DNA of 64,000 nucleotides, taken from contig CBDFNJ010000002.1 of NCBI GenBank assembly GCA_965250115.1, forward strand, positions 3,534,001 through 3,598,000. Reading direction: 5' to 3'. Of the stretch, positions 52,926 through 61,501 are shown one piece after another. A model generated the notes under the pieces. That model did not search any database and was not told the DNA's origin. It worked only from the letters and a program-made list of their open reading frames with translations. Source of the stretch: CBDFHB01 sp965250115 (GTDB lineage: Bacteria; Acidobacteriota; Vicinamibacteria; Marinacidobacterales; SMYC01). Position 1 is the first letter of the stretch. Each line of letters begins with the position of its first letter. A program made the translations under genes and the position numbers.

Positions 52926-54221
52926 TTAGGCAGCAACCTCATCGCTGTCAAGAGATTTCTGTTTGCTTCTAAGCGCGTGAACGAGAGCGCCCATATGGCG
53001 ATAGCCTTTGATACGGTGAAACTTTTTCTCCGCCGTGACGACGCCGAGAGCGGTCCATCGGCGAATCATGGAAGGACTCTTCCACCGCTTGACGTTTCTC
53101 GAGACTCTGCGGATGGTGCCGTTGAGATTCTCGATGGCGTTTGTCGTGGCCAGAGATTTGCGAAGTAACTCGGGTAGAGCGAGCTTCACAACCGTGAGGG
53201 TCTCTTCCATCCCTTCTCGAAGGCTTCCGGCAGCTTCGTCGTAGCCGTTTCGCTCGAGCCACGACACCAATGCCTGAAGTCGCTTGCGCGCCTTGTCGGC
53301 ACTCTTGCATTTGTACGCTTCCTTCATTGTCTGGAGCACGTAGGCGTGACGGGACTTGGGAAGGTACGAGCGTAGATTTCGGAGTTTGTGGAGCTGGCAT
53401 CTTTGGATAACCGCGAGATCCCCCAAAACGTCGACGAGTGCTTTGCGGATCCCTTTGCCTCCGTCCACTACGCAGAGAATCGATTCGTCGATCCGCAATC
53501 CCCGCTCGAGAAGGTTCTGCAACATCGCGGTGCACATCCGAGAGTTCTCCGTCGAGCCCAGCCATATACCCAAGGGCACCTTCGTTCCATCTATTGTGAT
53601 ACCGAGAGTTACGACGACGGTCTGTCCGGCCACCTCAAGGCCATCCATCATTAGTGCCGCAAGCTCGAACTCCTCTAGCCTCCGAGATAGGTATTCCTCG
53701 AGCTTCTTAGTCGTCTGGCTCACGAGGTGACGGCTGGCGGCACTCTTGCTCGTGCCACGAGACTTCAACTTCGCCGAGGGTTTGTCCAGACTCGATTCGT
53801 AATTTCGGGTCGATACCCCCACCAAGATCTGGTTCAGCACTCGCTCCGGAAGCGGGTCTTCTTCGCGGAAGGCTTCGAAGTGTGGAAGCGACGCCTCCTC
53901 GCCCGACTTCGAACGAACTCGAGGTCGCGACACTTGGATTCGACGACCGCCGAAGCTCAGCTCCCCATCCGTGCTCCCCCAGTGGTTATGAGTTCGCTCC
54001 TTCTCGTGCTTGCCCTTCGGCCCCGCGATCTTCTCCGCGTCCTCTCTCAGGAGTAGGTGCAATGCGGTCAGTCCTTGCTCGTACACCCATTCCGTCAGGT
54101 CCGCCTTCGTGGCCGCGATCCCAGCTATCATCGGTAGCAGTATCTGACCGACTTGGCCAACTACCTTGCCCGTAGGCGAGTGCGTTTGCTTTCTTACTGG
54201 CTTCTTTGATTTCCTTGGCAT
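52926..54221 (-). CDS. IS256-family (Mutator-type) transposase
   Basis: 431 residues. DDE residues: Asp in LAALMMDGLEVAG, Asp in ILCVVDGGKGIRKAL, and a Glu near ATTNAIENLNGTIRR. The CxxH-type segment RCQLHKLRNL fits the family. The stop codon TAA (52926-52928) is also the right-hand copy of the TTA target duplication of the ISAzo13-type element, so the insertion preserved the full reading frame. The gene may still be functional. Confidence 0.9.
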   Translation of the reverse strand: MPRKSKKPVRKQTHSPTGKVVGQVGQILLPMIAGIAATKADLTEWVYEQGLTALHLLLREDAEKIAGPKGKHEKERTHNHWGSTDGELSFGGRRIQVSRPRVRSKSGEEASLPHFEAFREEDPLPERVLNQILVGVSTRNYESSLDKPSAKLKSRGTSKSAASRHLVSQTTKKLEEYLSRRLEEFELAALMMDGLEVAGQTVVVTLGITIDGTKVPLGIWLGSTENSRMCTAMLQNLLERGLRIDESILCVVDGGKGIRKALVDVLGDLAVIQRCQLHKLRNLRSYLPKSRHAYVLQTMKEAYKCKSADKARKRLQALVSWLERNGYDEAAGSLREGMEETLTVVKLALPELLRKSLATTNAIENLNGTIRRVSRNVKRWKSPSMIRRWTALGVVTAEKKFHRIKGYRHMGALVHALRSKQKSLDSDEVAA

Positions 54222-54336
54222 GGTGGCTCCTTGTCCCCCTCTGGAGACGGTTGGTTTGGCAGACCTATTCTTAGGCCGGCCAAGGAGCCGCCGCTACCCC
54301 AAATTCAACATCCGGCGGGACATCCCCCGGAGCGAC

Positions 54337-54780
54337 TCAGCCCTCGATCTGCTTCTTCAGGCAGCTGAAGAACTGACCTGTCATCTTGGCGGTCACGGGC
54401 TTCATCAAACGGGCCGCCAGACTCGCGATCGAACCGACGACTCTCACGTCCGCCTTCCACACGAGACCTGTGGCATCGTTTCCGCCGTCGGAGAGGTTGA
54501 CCTCGCTCGTGACGTCGATGGAGCTTCCGGGCGCGGTGCCGTGCATCTTCATCTTGGCGCGGTTCGGCGCGTCGAGCTCGGTCCACTCGATGGTGGTCTC
54601 GAACTTGATCTTAACCGTGCCCAGACCGAGCGCACCCAGGGCCTGAAACTTCTTGTTGGGCTCGAGGATCTCCATGGACTCGATCCCAGGGGTACAACTC
54701 GCGACCGACTCGGCATCGGTCAGAAACTTCCACACCTCGTCTCGCGACGCCTTGATTGTATCCTTGCCTTCAATGAGCAT
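54337..54780 (-). CDS. coxG: CoxG-like SRPBCC protein
   Basis: 147 residues. CoxG/SRPBCC fold: IEGKDTIKASRDEVWKFLTD, CTPGIESMEILEPN and SEVNLSDGGNDATG. CoxG is associated with CO dehydrogenase and thought to help anchor it to the membrane. It lies at the 3' end of the cox operon, with its start overlapping the XdhC/YHS gene stop by 11 bases. The stop codon is two bases from the IS256 target duplication, so the gene escaped the insertion. Confidence 0.82.
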   Translation of the reverse strand: MLIEGKDTIKASRDEVWKFLTDAESVASCTPGIESMEILEPNKKFQALGALGLGTVKIKFETTIEWTELDAPNRAKMKMHGTAPGSSIDVTSEVNLSDGGNDATGLVWKADVRVVGSIASLAARLMKPVTAKMTGQFFSCLKKQIEG

Positions 54781-55648
54781 GAGTAAATCTTTCCTTGCAG
54801 CCGGCGCCGCAGAAGTAGAACGTCTCGCCGTCCCTCTCGAGCGTGTAACGCGCCGTCGCGATGGGGACCGCCATACTGCAGATGGGATCGGTGGCGACAG
54901 ACTCTACTTCGTCTTCCTTTTTCTCTCTGTGTCGCACAGAAACGATCTCGGCGACGATGCTGAGCGCGATCTCCTCCGGACTCACGGCGCCGATGTCGAG
55001 ACCTGCGGGAAACTTCAACCGGGCGCGCTGGTCTTTCGTCAGCTTCATCGTCTCGAGAAGCGCCTCGGCACGCTTGCGGCTCGCGACGAGCGCGATGTAA
55101 GCACTCTCTGTTTTCGATAGCGCGGCTTCGATCGCCTCGGCGTCGTAGGTGCCGTGGCTCGCGACGACGAAATAGGTCTCTCCTCCGCCGAGATCCTCTA
55201 GGTCGAGGCCGTGGACGACGGTGTCGGCACCTTCGAAGCTCGGCCCCGAATCGTCGAGTGTCACCGCGGTGACGCGAAAGCCGAGGGGCTTCGCGAAGGT
55301 CACGAGAGCTTCGGCGATGGGAAGGTGTCCGACCACCACGAGATGAGGTTTAGGCATATACGGCTCCAAATAGATGTCGAGGGCCCCTCCGCTGGCACAC
55401 GTCTCGGTCGAGCTCAACGACACAAGCCGCGGCTCGCCTGTCCTCATCGCCCGCCGCGCCTCGTACTCTACCGCGGGCTGAGAACAGCTACCCCCGATCC
55501 AGCCGATCCACTCGCCCTTCATGGTGACGATGGCTTTCGCACCCGGCTTGACGGACGTCGGCTTGTCCACGCGCACCACGATCGCGAGGACGAACGGCTC
55601 TCCGGCCCGCGCGAGCCGAAGAGCCGCCTCCAAAAGGCCTTCCTTCAC
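54770..55648 (-). CDS. XdhC/CoxI-type molybdenum-cofactor maturation protein fused to a YHS domain
   Basis: 292 residues from a GTG at 55648, seven bases after the coxL stop. XdhC_CoxI core: FVLAIVVRVDKPTSVKPGAK and IGGSCSQPAVEYEARRAM, then the Rossmann part (HLVVVGHLPIAEALVTFAK, VASHGTYDAEAI). The C-terminus is a YHS domain (DPICSMAVPIATARYTLERD, then FYFCGAGCKERF), which binds heavy metal or stabilises metal centres. XdhC proteins sulfurate and insert the cofactor. A C-terminal YHS domain on XdhC is unusual to my knowledge. Confidence 0.82.
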   Translation of the reverse strand: MKEGLLEAALRLARAGEPFVLAIVVRVDKPTSVKPGAKAIVTMKGEWIGWIGGSCSQPAVEYEARRAMRTGEPRLVSLSSTETCASGGALDIYLEPYMPKPHLVVVGHLPIAEALVTFAKPLGFRVTAVTLDDSGPSFEGADTVVHGLDLEDLGGGETYFVVASHGTYDAEAIEAALSKTESAYIALVASRKRAEALLETMKLTKDQRARLKFPAGLDIGAVSPEEIALSIVAEIVSVRHREKKEDEVESVATDPICSMAVPIATARYTLERDGETFYFCGAGCKERFTHAH

Positions 55649-55655
55649 CAGCGCG

Positions 55656-58004
55656 CTATTCCTCGAGGGCCGCTCCCTTCTCCTGCAGTACCTGCCAGAC
55701 TTTGGCTGGCGTGATCGGGATCTCCATGTGCCGGACGCCCAGATGCCACATGGCGTCGACGATTGCATTGACGATGGCGGGAGGAGCGCCCACAGTCGCC
55801 GACTCGCCCACGCCCTTCGCGCCAATAGGGTGATGGGGCGACGGTGTCACCGTCTCGCCCGTCTCCCACTTCGGCGTTTCCCAGGCTGTCGGCACGAGGT
55901 ACTCCATGAGGTTGCCTCCATGAATGTTGCCGTCCTCGTCGTAGCTGATCTCCTCGAACATCGCCGGGGCGAGACCGTGGGTGAGCCCGCCGTGGATCTG
56001 TCCCTCGACGATCATCGGGTTGATCCTAACGCCGCAGTCGTCGACCGCGACGAAGCGGCGGATCTTGATCTCGCCCGTACCACGATCGATATCCACTACA
56101 CAGATGTAGGAGCCGAAGGGGAAGGTCAAGTTCGGTGGATCGTAGTAGGAGACCGCTTCGAGACCAGCCTCGAGGCCCGGTGGATGATCGGTATAGGCTG
56201 CGAAGGCGATCTCCTGGATCGTCTTCGCCTTGTCGGGCGAGCCCTTGACGAAGAACTTGCCCTGCTCCCACTCGAGGTCCTCTTCGGCGGCTTCGAGAAG
56301 GTGCGCGGCGATCTTGCGCGCCTTGTCCCGGACCTTGCGCGCGGCAAGGGCACCGGCGGCGCCGGCGACCGGCGTGCTGCGGCTCGCATAGGTGCCGAGA
56401 CCGTAGGGCGCGGTGTCCGTATCGCCCTCTTCGATCTGGATGTCCTCCGGAGGGATGCCGAGCTCCTCCGCGAGGATCTGAGCGTAGGTCGTCTCGTGAC
56501 CCTGTCCTTGGGACTTGGTGCCGAAACGCGCGATGGCCTTCCCCGTCGGGTGCACCCGGATCTCGCAGGAGTCGAACATCTTGATTCCCAGGATGTCGAA
56601 CTCCTTGGACGGACCCGCGCCGACGATCTCCGTGAACGAAGAGATGCCGATACCCATGAGCTCGCCGCGCTCGCGCTTCGCCTTCTGCTCTTCGCGCAGC
56701 TTGTCGTAGTCGACCATCTCCATCGCCAGACGGAGCGCTTTTTCGTAGTCGCCGCTGTCGTAGTCCCAGCCGAGCGCGGAGGTATAGGGGAAGGCCTCGG
56801 GTCGAATGAAGTTCTTCATCCGGAACTCCGCCGGGTCCATACCGACCTCGTGCGCCATCATGTCGGCCATGCGTTCGATCGTATGCACGGCCTCCGTCAC
56901 GCGGAACGAACATCGATAAGCGATCCCTCCGGGCGGCTTGTTCGTATAGACTCCGTCGACCTCGACGTGGGCGGCCTTGAAGTCATAGGAGCCCGTACAA
57001 ATGTGGAACAGTCCCGCGGGGAACTTGGAGGGGTTCGCGGCGGCATCGGTATAGCCGTGATCCGCTACCGTCTTGATGCGAAGCGCCGTCAAGGTGCCGT
57101 CTTTCTTTGCGGCGAGCGCGGCGCTGATGTGGTAGTCCCTCGCGAAGGAGTCCGCCTGCATGTTCTCGGAGCGGTCCTCGATCCACTTGACCGGCTTTCC
57201 GGTGAGGACGGACGCGGCCACAGCGATCACGTAGCCCGGATAGACGGGCACTTTGCCGCCGAAGCCACCGCCGATGTCCGGAGAAATGACGCGGATGCGC
57301 TCTTCAGAGAGACCCAGATGCCCGGTGACGAGCGCGAGCACCGTGCGGATAGCATGCGGCGCCTGCGTCGTCATATAGAGAGTGAGCTTGCCCTCCACGG
57401 GATCCCAGCTCGCGACGCATCCGCAGGTTTCGATCGAGACGACGTGGATACGCGGTATGTGGAGTTTTTGCTCGACGACGACCTCCGCCTCATCGAAGGC
57501 CGTGCTCGTCGCCTCCTTGTCGCCCGTCTCCCAATGCCAGATGAGGTTGCTGTCCTTGTCGTCTCGCACTTTCGTGGCGCCCTCTTCGAGAGCCTTGAAC
57601 GGGTCGACCACCACCGGAAGCGGCTCGTAGTCCACCTCCACGGCCGCGGCGCCGTCCGCCGCGACGTATCGGCTCGTGGCGATGACGGCGGCGACCTCCT
57701 GAGCCTGGTACTTCACCTTCTCGAGCGGCAGCACCATCTGCTTGTCGCTCATCAGGGTCGGCATCCATACGAGACCGTGAGCGTCGAGATCCTTTCCCGT
57801 AATGACGGCGGCAACTCCCGGGATGGCGAGCGCCTTCTCCGCATTGATGCTCTTGATCGTCGCGTGCGCGTAGGGGCTTCGCACGATGTCGAGATAGAGC
57901 ATGTTGGGAAGCGTGATGTCGTCGATGAAGCGCCCCTTGCCTTGGATGAAGCGAGGGTCTTCCTTACGACGAACCGAGTGTCCGAGTCCGCGACATTCAG
58001 CCAT
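55656..58004 (-). CDS. coxL: Form I aerobic CO dehydrogenase large subunit (molybdenum hydroxylase)
   Basis: 782 residues, which fits CoxL. The form I signature AYRCSFR is present at about 362-368, with Cys365 the ligand of the Cu-S-Mo centre. Other molybdopterin-binding motifs: FGGKVPVYPGYVIAV (about 248) and GEGDTDTAPYGLGTYASRS-like (about 540), QGQGHETTYAQILAEELG. It oxidises CO to CO2 with water, in the trimer with CoxM and CoxS. Start overlaps the coxS stop by eight bases. The signature separates it from form II and other xanthine-oxidase-type hydroxylases, which lack it. Confidence 0.93.
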   Translation of the reverse strand: MAECRGLGHSVRRKEDPRFIQGKGRFIDDITLPNMLYLDIVRSPYAHATIKSINAEKALAIPGVAAVITGKDLDAHGLVWMPTLMSDKQMVLPLEKVKYQAQEVAAVIATSRYVAADGAAAVEVDYEPLPVVVDPFKALEEGATKVRDDKDSNLIWHWETGDKEATSTAFDEAEVVVEQKLHIPRIHVVSIETCGCVASWDPVEGKLTLYMTTQAPHAIRTVLALVTGHLGLSEERIRVISPDIGGGFGGKVPVYPGYVIAVAASVLTGKPVKWIEDRSENMQADSFARDYHISAALAAKKDGTLTALRIKTVADHGYTDAAANPSKFPAGLFHICTGSYDFKAAHVEVDGVYTNKPPGGIAYRCSFRVTEAVHTIERMADMMAHEVGMDPAEFRMKNFIRPEAFPYTSALGWDYDSGDYEKALRLAMEMVDYDKLREEQKAKRERGELMGIGISSFTEIVGAGPSKEFDILGIKMFDSCEIRVHPTGKAIARFGTKSQGQGHETTYAQILAEELGIPPEDIQIEEGDTDTAPYGLGTYASRSTPVAGAAGALAARKVRDKARKIAAHLLEAAEEDLEWEQGKFFVKGSPDKAKTIQEIAFAAYTDHPPGLEAGLEAVSYYDPPNLTFPFGSYICVVDIDRGTGEIKIRRFVAVDDCGVRINPMIVEGQIHGGLTHGLAPAMFEEISYDEDGNIHGGNLMEYLVPTAWETPKWETGETVTPSPHHPIGAKGVGESATVGAPPAIVNAIVDAMWHLGVRHMEIPITPAKVWQVLQEKGAALEE

Positions 58005-58482
58005 TGCTGTCCTCCTTCATCTTTTCCGCGGCGTATTGCACCGCCTTGACGATGTTCACATAGCCCGTGCATCGACATAGATTGCCCGAGATTCCCCAGC
58101 GAATGTCCTCCTCCGTGGGGTCGGGGATCTCCTTCAAGAGTGCCGACGAGGTCATCATCATGCCCGGAGTGCAATAGCCGCACTGCAAGCCGTGCTCCTG
58201 CATGAACCCCTCTTGAATCGGGTGGAGATTGCCGTTGGTGGCCAGCCCCTCGACGGTCGTGATCTCGGCACCGTCCGCTTGAACCGCGAAGACCGTGCAG
58301 CTCTTCACCGGCTTGCCGTTCAGAAGAATGGTGCAGGCGCCGCACGAGGTTGTGTCACACCCAATGTGCGTCCCGGTGAGGGTCAGGTCCTCCCGGATCA
58401 AATGAACGAGAAGAAGCCTGGCCTCGACGTCTCGTTCGTGAGTCTCGCCGTTGATCGTGACTTTGATGGGATGGGTGCTCAC
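57997..58482 (-). CDS. coxS: CO dehydrogenase small subunit, 2 x [2Fe-2S]
   Basis: 161 residues from a GTG at 58482. The first cluster ligands are in GCDTTSCGACTILLNG, the second in QCGYCTPGMMM and NLCRCTGYVNIV. It passes electrons from the molybdenum site to the FAD subunit. Overlaps the coxM stop by four bases (GTGA). Confidence 0.93.
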   Translation of the reverse strand: MSTHPIKVTINGETHERDVEARLLLVHLIREDLTLTGTHIGCDTTSCGACTILLNGKPVKSCTVFAVQADGAEITTVEGLATNGNLHPIQEGFMQEHGLQCGYCTPGMMMTSSALLKEIPDPTEEDIRWGISGNLCRCTGYVNIVKAVQYAAEKMKEDSNG

Positions 58483-59354
58483 GCGGCACCTCCTTCCGCC
58501 CGTTCCAGGGCTTTCCTGAGAGCGCGGTTCGTCAACGTTCGGACGAGGTGGCGTTTGTACTCCTCCGAGCCTCGATAGTCTTCGATGGGCTCCGCGGCCT
58601 CGCTCGCTAGCTTGGCCGCTTCGCGAATGGCGTCGTCGTTCAGAGCCTTGCCTTGGATGGCATCCGCGGCGGCGGTGGCTTTGATCGGGGTGAGGCCTAC
58701 GTTGGTCAGACCGATGCCCGCGCTCGAGACCTTGCCGCCGCCATCGAGAGAGAGCTGAACCGCCACCGCGGCCGTCGCGTAGTCGCCGACTTTGCGCTCG
58801 AGCTTCAGGTAAGCGCCGCCGCTGCGCGGCACGGCCCTAGGGATCCGGATCTCCGTCAGGATCTCTCCAACCGACAAGGCCGTGGTGAAAGCATCCAGAA
58901 AGAACCCGTCGACCGAGATGCTCCGCTCCCCCTTCGGGCCCGTCGCCGCGATCTCGACCCCATAGGCGAGCATGGTGGCTGGATGATCGTTCGCAGGGTC
59001 AGCGTGGGCGATATTGCCTCCAACCGTCGCCATATTGCGGACGAGCGGGTCGGCGACCACGCGTGCCGTATCGGCGAGCAGCGGGTAGCTCTTCTGCACG
59101 AGCGACGAGTGCTCCAGGTCGGACTCGCGGGTCATGGCACCGATGCGAAGCCAATCGCCGTCTTCTTTGACGTAGGACAGGTCTTCGAGCTGGTTGATAT
59201 CGATGAGCATGGGCGGCGTCGCCATGCGAAACCGCATCATGGGAATCAGGCTGTGCCCCCCGGCCAGGATCTTCGCTTCCGGGTTCTGGCCCAGAAGCGT
59301 CACGGCCTCGGAAAGCGTCTTGGGGCGGGCGTAATCGAAGCTCGCAGGGATCAC
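58479..59354 (-). CDS. coxM: CO dehydrogenase medium subunit, FAD-binding
   Basis: 291 residues from a GTG at 59354 behind ggaggacc. The FAD_binding_5 fold: AKILAGGHSLIPMMRFRMA (about 34) and VGGNIAHADPANDHPAT (about 108). The gene heads the M-S-L-XdhC-CoxG order, in which M, S and L are the enzyme trimer. Only intergenic sequence with no recognisable regulator lies upstream. Confidence 0.92.
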   Translation of the reverse strand: MIPASFDYARPKTLSEAVTLLGQNPEAKILAGGHSLIPMMRFRMATPPMLIDINQLEDLSYVKEDGDWLRIGAMTRESDLEHSSLVQKSYPLLADTARVVADPLVRNMATVGGNIAHADPANDHPATMLAYGVEIAATGPKGERSISVDGFFLDAFTTALSVGEILTEIRIPRAVPRSGGAYLKLERKVGDYATAAVAVQLSLDGGGKVSSAGIGLTNVGLTPIKATAAADAIQGKALNDDAIREAAKLASEAAEPIEDYRGSEEYKRHLVRTLTNRALRKALERAEGGAA

Positions 59355-59462
59355 GACGGTCCTCCTTTCCCCGATGGAGAGTGAATTCGAGTTCTAGCGC
59401 GACCAGGCGGAACAGCCTATCGCGCCGCTGACAGGACTCTTATAACAGTGGAGGCGCCAAGG

Positions 59463-59957
59463 TCAATTGTCAGTATCGGACCAATCGCGCGCCTCCTCCA
59501 TTCCCGACCGAGACTCGACTTCGGCAATCCACCCGCGCGACAGCTCTTCGGCTGGAACGCTCGAAAGATAGGGCTTGACGTCCAGAACGGGAGTCCCATC
59601 CAGCATGTCCACGCCCCGCACGAGAAGCTCGTTCTTATCCCGTGACAGGAGGCGCACGACCGTGAGACCGATCGGGTTCGGCCGCCGCGGCGCTCGCGTC
59701 GCGAGGACGCCGTGGGGCCGGTCGTCGACCGGCGGCTGGACCAGCAGATCGAAACCCTCGGAACGATGGAACAGCCAGATCACGTAGAGATGCGAGAAGC
59801 CTTCGATATCCGCGAGACCCGCCTCGAGCTCGGAAAGAATCTCGATCGTCCCCTCACCGTCGTGCTTCGCACCAAGGCCTCGCGAGATTTGAGATGTCTC
59901 CGTAAACGGCGTCCTGAGGAAACCGATGGGCCTGACGACGATGCTTGGTGCAGTCAC
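59463..59957 (-). CDS. trmO: tRNA t6A37 methyltransferase TrmO (TsaA/YaeB family)
   Basis: 164 residues. TsaA signature: IGFLRTPFTETSQISRG, SHLYVIWLFHRSEGFD, and ATRAPRRPNPIGLTVVRLLS. It methylates N6-threonylcarbamoyl-adenosine at position 37 of certain tRNAs. No direct link to the cox operon is expected; it is transcribed in the same direction 25 bp after the membrane-protein gene. Confidence 0.88.
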   Translation of the reverse strand: MTAPSIVVRPIGFLRTPFTETSQISRGLGAKHDGEGTIEILSELEAGLADIEGFSHLYVIWLFHRSEGFDLLVQPPVDDRPHGVLATRAPRRPNPIGLTVVRLLSRDKNELLVRGVDMLDGTPVLDVKPYLSSVPAEELSRGWIAEVESRSGMEEARDWSDTDN

Positions 59958-59981
59958 GGTGAAGCTCGCGAGCGATTGTAC

Positions 59982-60755
59982 TTATTTTCCCAAGTACTCG
60001 ACCACTAGTATCAACGCGGAAAAGGCTCCGACACCGGTACAAAAAGCGCAGTACTGCCTGGCGGATCGGATCCCGGGAAGCTCGTATACCGTCGCTACAA
60101 CAATGATCCCTCCTGCCAGGAACGCAAACCACAGAGCGAGGGTTGCGTCCCCGATCTCGACGACGATTCCCGTGATGCAGCCGGCGTAAACACTGACGGC
60201 AAACACGAAGCGTGCGGTTCGATCGTAGACCTTCGGAAAATGCTCGCGTATGAGGCAATCGAGCCCGGCGACATGAATGGCCATGGCCAGCGCGAAAAGG
60301 ATCACGGGTTCGGCTCGGTGCGTCAGCTGCTCTGCCAGCAGGTACCCGATCAGGTAATTGTAGGCTGCTAGACTGGCGGCTTCCGCCGTGACCGTCGCCG
60401 GCGCAGATGCGAATAGAATTTCCGACCCACTCTGATTTCGTCGAAACGTCATCTCGAGCACGATGATACCGAGGTAAAAGGCGAACCCCGCGAGAGCGAC
60501 GAGATAGACGTGGTGCGCCAGGAATCCGAAAACACTGCCTTCTACGATGGCCCCCAGTTTCTCTTGCGACTTCGCAAGATGCGGGAAAACGTCCATGAAG
60601 ACGTAGGCAATGGCCACCCCGGCAGAAGCCGGCAACCAGGGATTACCCTCCTTCCGCATGAAGCGAAACCGGGGTGTCAGTAGATGAACGAACGCGATCA
60701 GAGTGGCGCCGACGAGAGCAGGCCAAAATGCCGTTGCGTCGCTACCTGGTTCCAT
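59982..60755 (-). CDS. Polytopic membrane protein, ZIP-like
   Basis: 257 residues with about seven or eight TM segments (for example ATAFWPALVGATLIAFVHLL, VALAGFAFYLGIIVLEM, YLIGYLLAEQLTHRAEPVIL, FVFAVSVYAGCITGIVVEIG). His residues lie in TM parts, for example MAIHVAGLDCLIREHF. The layout and spread of hydrophobic segments resemble ZIP-type metal transporters, but I do not see a certain HxxxE metal pair. Function uncertain. Confidence 0.55.
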   Translation of the reverse strand: MEPGSDATAFWPALVGATLIAFVHLLTPRFRFMRKEGNPWLPASAGVAIAYVFMDVFPHLAKSQEKLGAIVEGSVFGFLAHHVYLVALAGFAFYLGIIVLEMTFRRNQSGSEILFASAPATVTAEAASLAAYNYLIGYLLAEQLTHRAEPVILFALAMAIHVAGLDCLIREHFPKVYDRTARFVFAVSVYAGCITGIVVEIGDATLALWFAFLAGGIIVVATVYELPGIRSARQYCAFCTGVGAFSALILVVEYLGK

Positions 60756-60853
60756 AGAGCGATGAGGGTGACATTGCCTTGCGAGACGGTCCGCGCGAGG
60801 CCCTGGTTGGGGTTTATATTAGTGCGATTGGGGGCCCAAACAAACTAAGAAAA

Positions 60854-61182
60854 CTACCGGATGGGTTGCGCCAGCCGGGGAGCCCAAGAGCGAGCACCCC
60901 CAAGTGTGATCGCGAGCTCCCCTTGGGGGTTGAGCTTGCCGTCGTCCGTGAAGTAGGCGGGGTAGTAGTGGGGTGTCCACAGATCAGCGCGTGGGTCGCC
61001 GCGAGCGACAGACCCATCAACCCGCAGAACTTGACGAAGATGAGCCGGATGCCACCATCGTGCTTGTGCCACTTCAACACCCTCCCCACCAGGTACGAGC
61101 ACGCGATAAGAAACACCGCGAGTGATACGGCGAACGTCAGCTTCGCTCGAAGGGAAGCACGTTTTCTGGTGGAAGGCGCCAA
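60854..61182 (-). pseudogene. Small membrane protein gene with a frameshift
   Basis: Two frames join to one plausible protein. From an ATG at 61182: LTFAVSLAVFLIACSYLVG (a TM), then FVKFCGLMGLSLAATHAL. Near 60980-60990 the reading moves to another frame, DLWTPHYYPAYFTDDG then LNPQGELAITLGGARSW, ending at 60854. Both parts look like real protein, and neither has sense beyond the junction. Either an indel destroyed the gene or the assembly has an error. Family unknown. Confidence 0.6.
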
Positions 61183-61465
61183 GCAGGCCTCTCCGGCTCA
61201 CTCCGATGGGTTGGACTCGAAGGTTACAAAGATCGTTTGTAGCTTGACTCCCCCAATGCGACCGGGATACTGTCTGCGCTTCCTACAGCCGGCGAAGACG
61301 GAACTCCAGGTAGAGGTAGGCGGGGCGGCCCGACGTGTCAATCGTGGGGCTCGGAAGAGGGCAGGTCAATAAGAGGTTCCGTATTCAGAGGGTGGGCTCA
61401 CATTAGTGAGTAGAGAGAAGAGGTCGGAGTTCGCAGGTCGCGACTCCCTGAGAAGAAGATCCCGT
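61183..61465. other. Intergenic stretch upstream of the sulfatase
   Basis: 283 bp that should hold the sulfatase promoter. No gene recognised. A purine-rich agaagaaga sits just upstream of the ATG at 61466. Confidence 0.4.
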
Positions 61466-61501
61466 ATGAGACGTTATCTATTCTGTTAGAGCATCGCGCT
61501 G

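Larger units (their letters stand above)
50940..54327. mobile_element. IS256-type element interrupted by an ISAzo13-type element
   Basis: Terminal inverted repeats of 44 and 41 bp (50940-50983 and 54287-54327), both beginning GGGGATGTCCC, share most bases. The 8-bp direct repeats CGGAGCGA flank them. The transposase gene fills most of it on the minus strand. A second element (51001-52925) is inserted near the left end. Without it the IS would be about 1.46 kb, a usual IS256-family length. It sits in the gap between the GGDEF and coxG genes, damaging neither. Confidence 0.88.

Noticed and set aside
55521..58049. An 842-codon open frame on the + strand opposite coxL
   Set aside because: It mirrors a strongly supported coxL gene; GC-rich third positions keep the antisense frame open. 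No domain, ribosome-binding site or plausible start was seen.
61466..61489. Considered a recoded (Sec or Pyl) codon in the sulfatase
   Set aside because: The codon is UAG, so selenocysteine is excluded, and a recoded residue in a signal peptide makes no sense; no pyl genes were seen.
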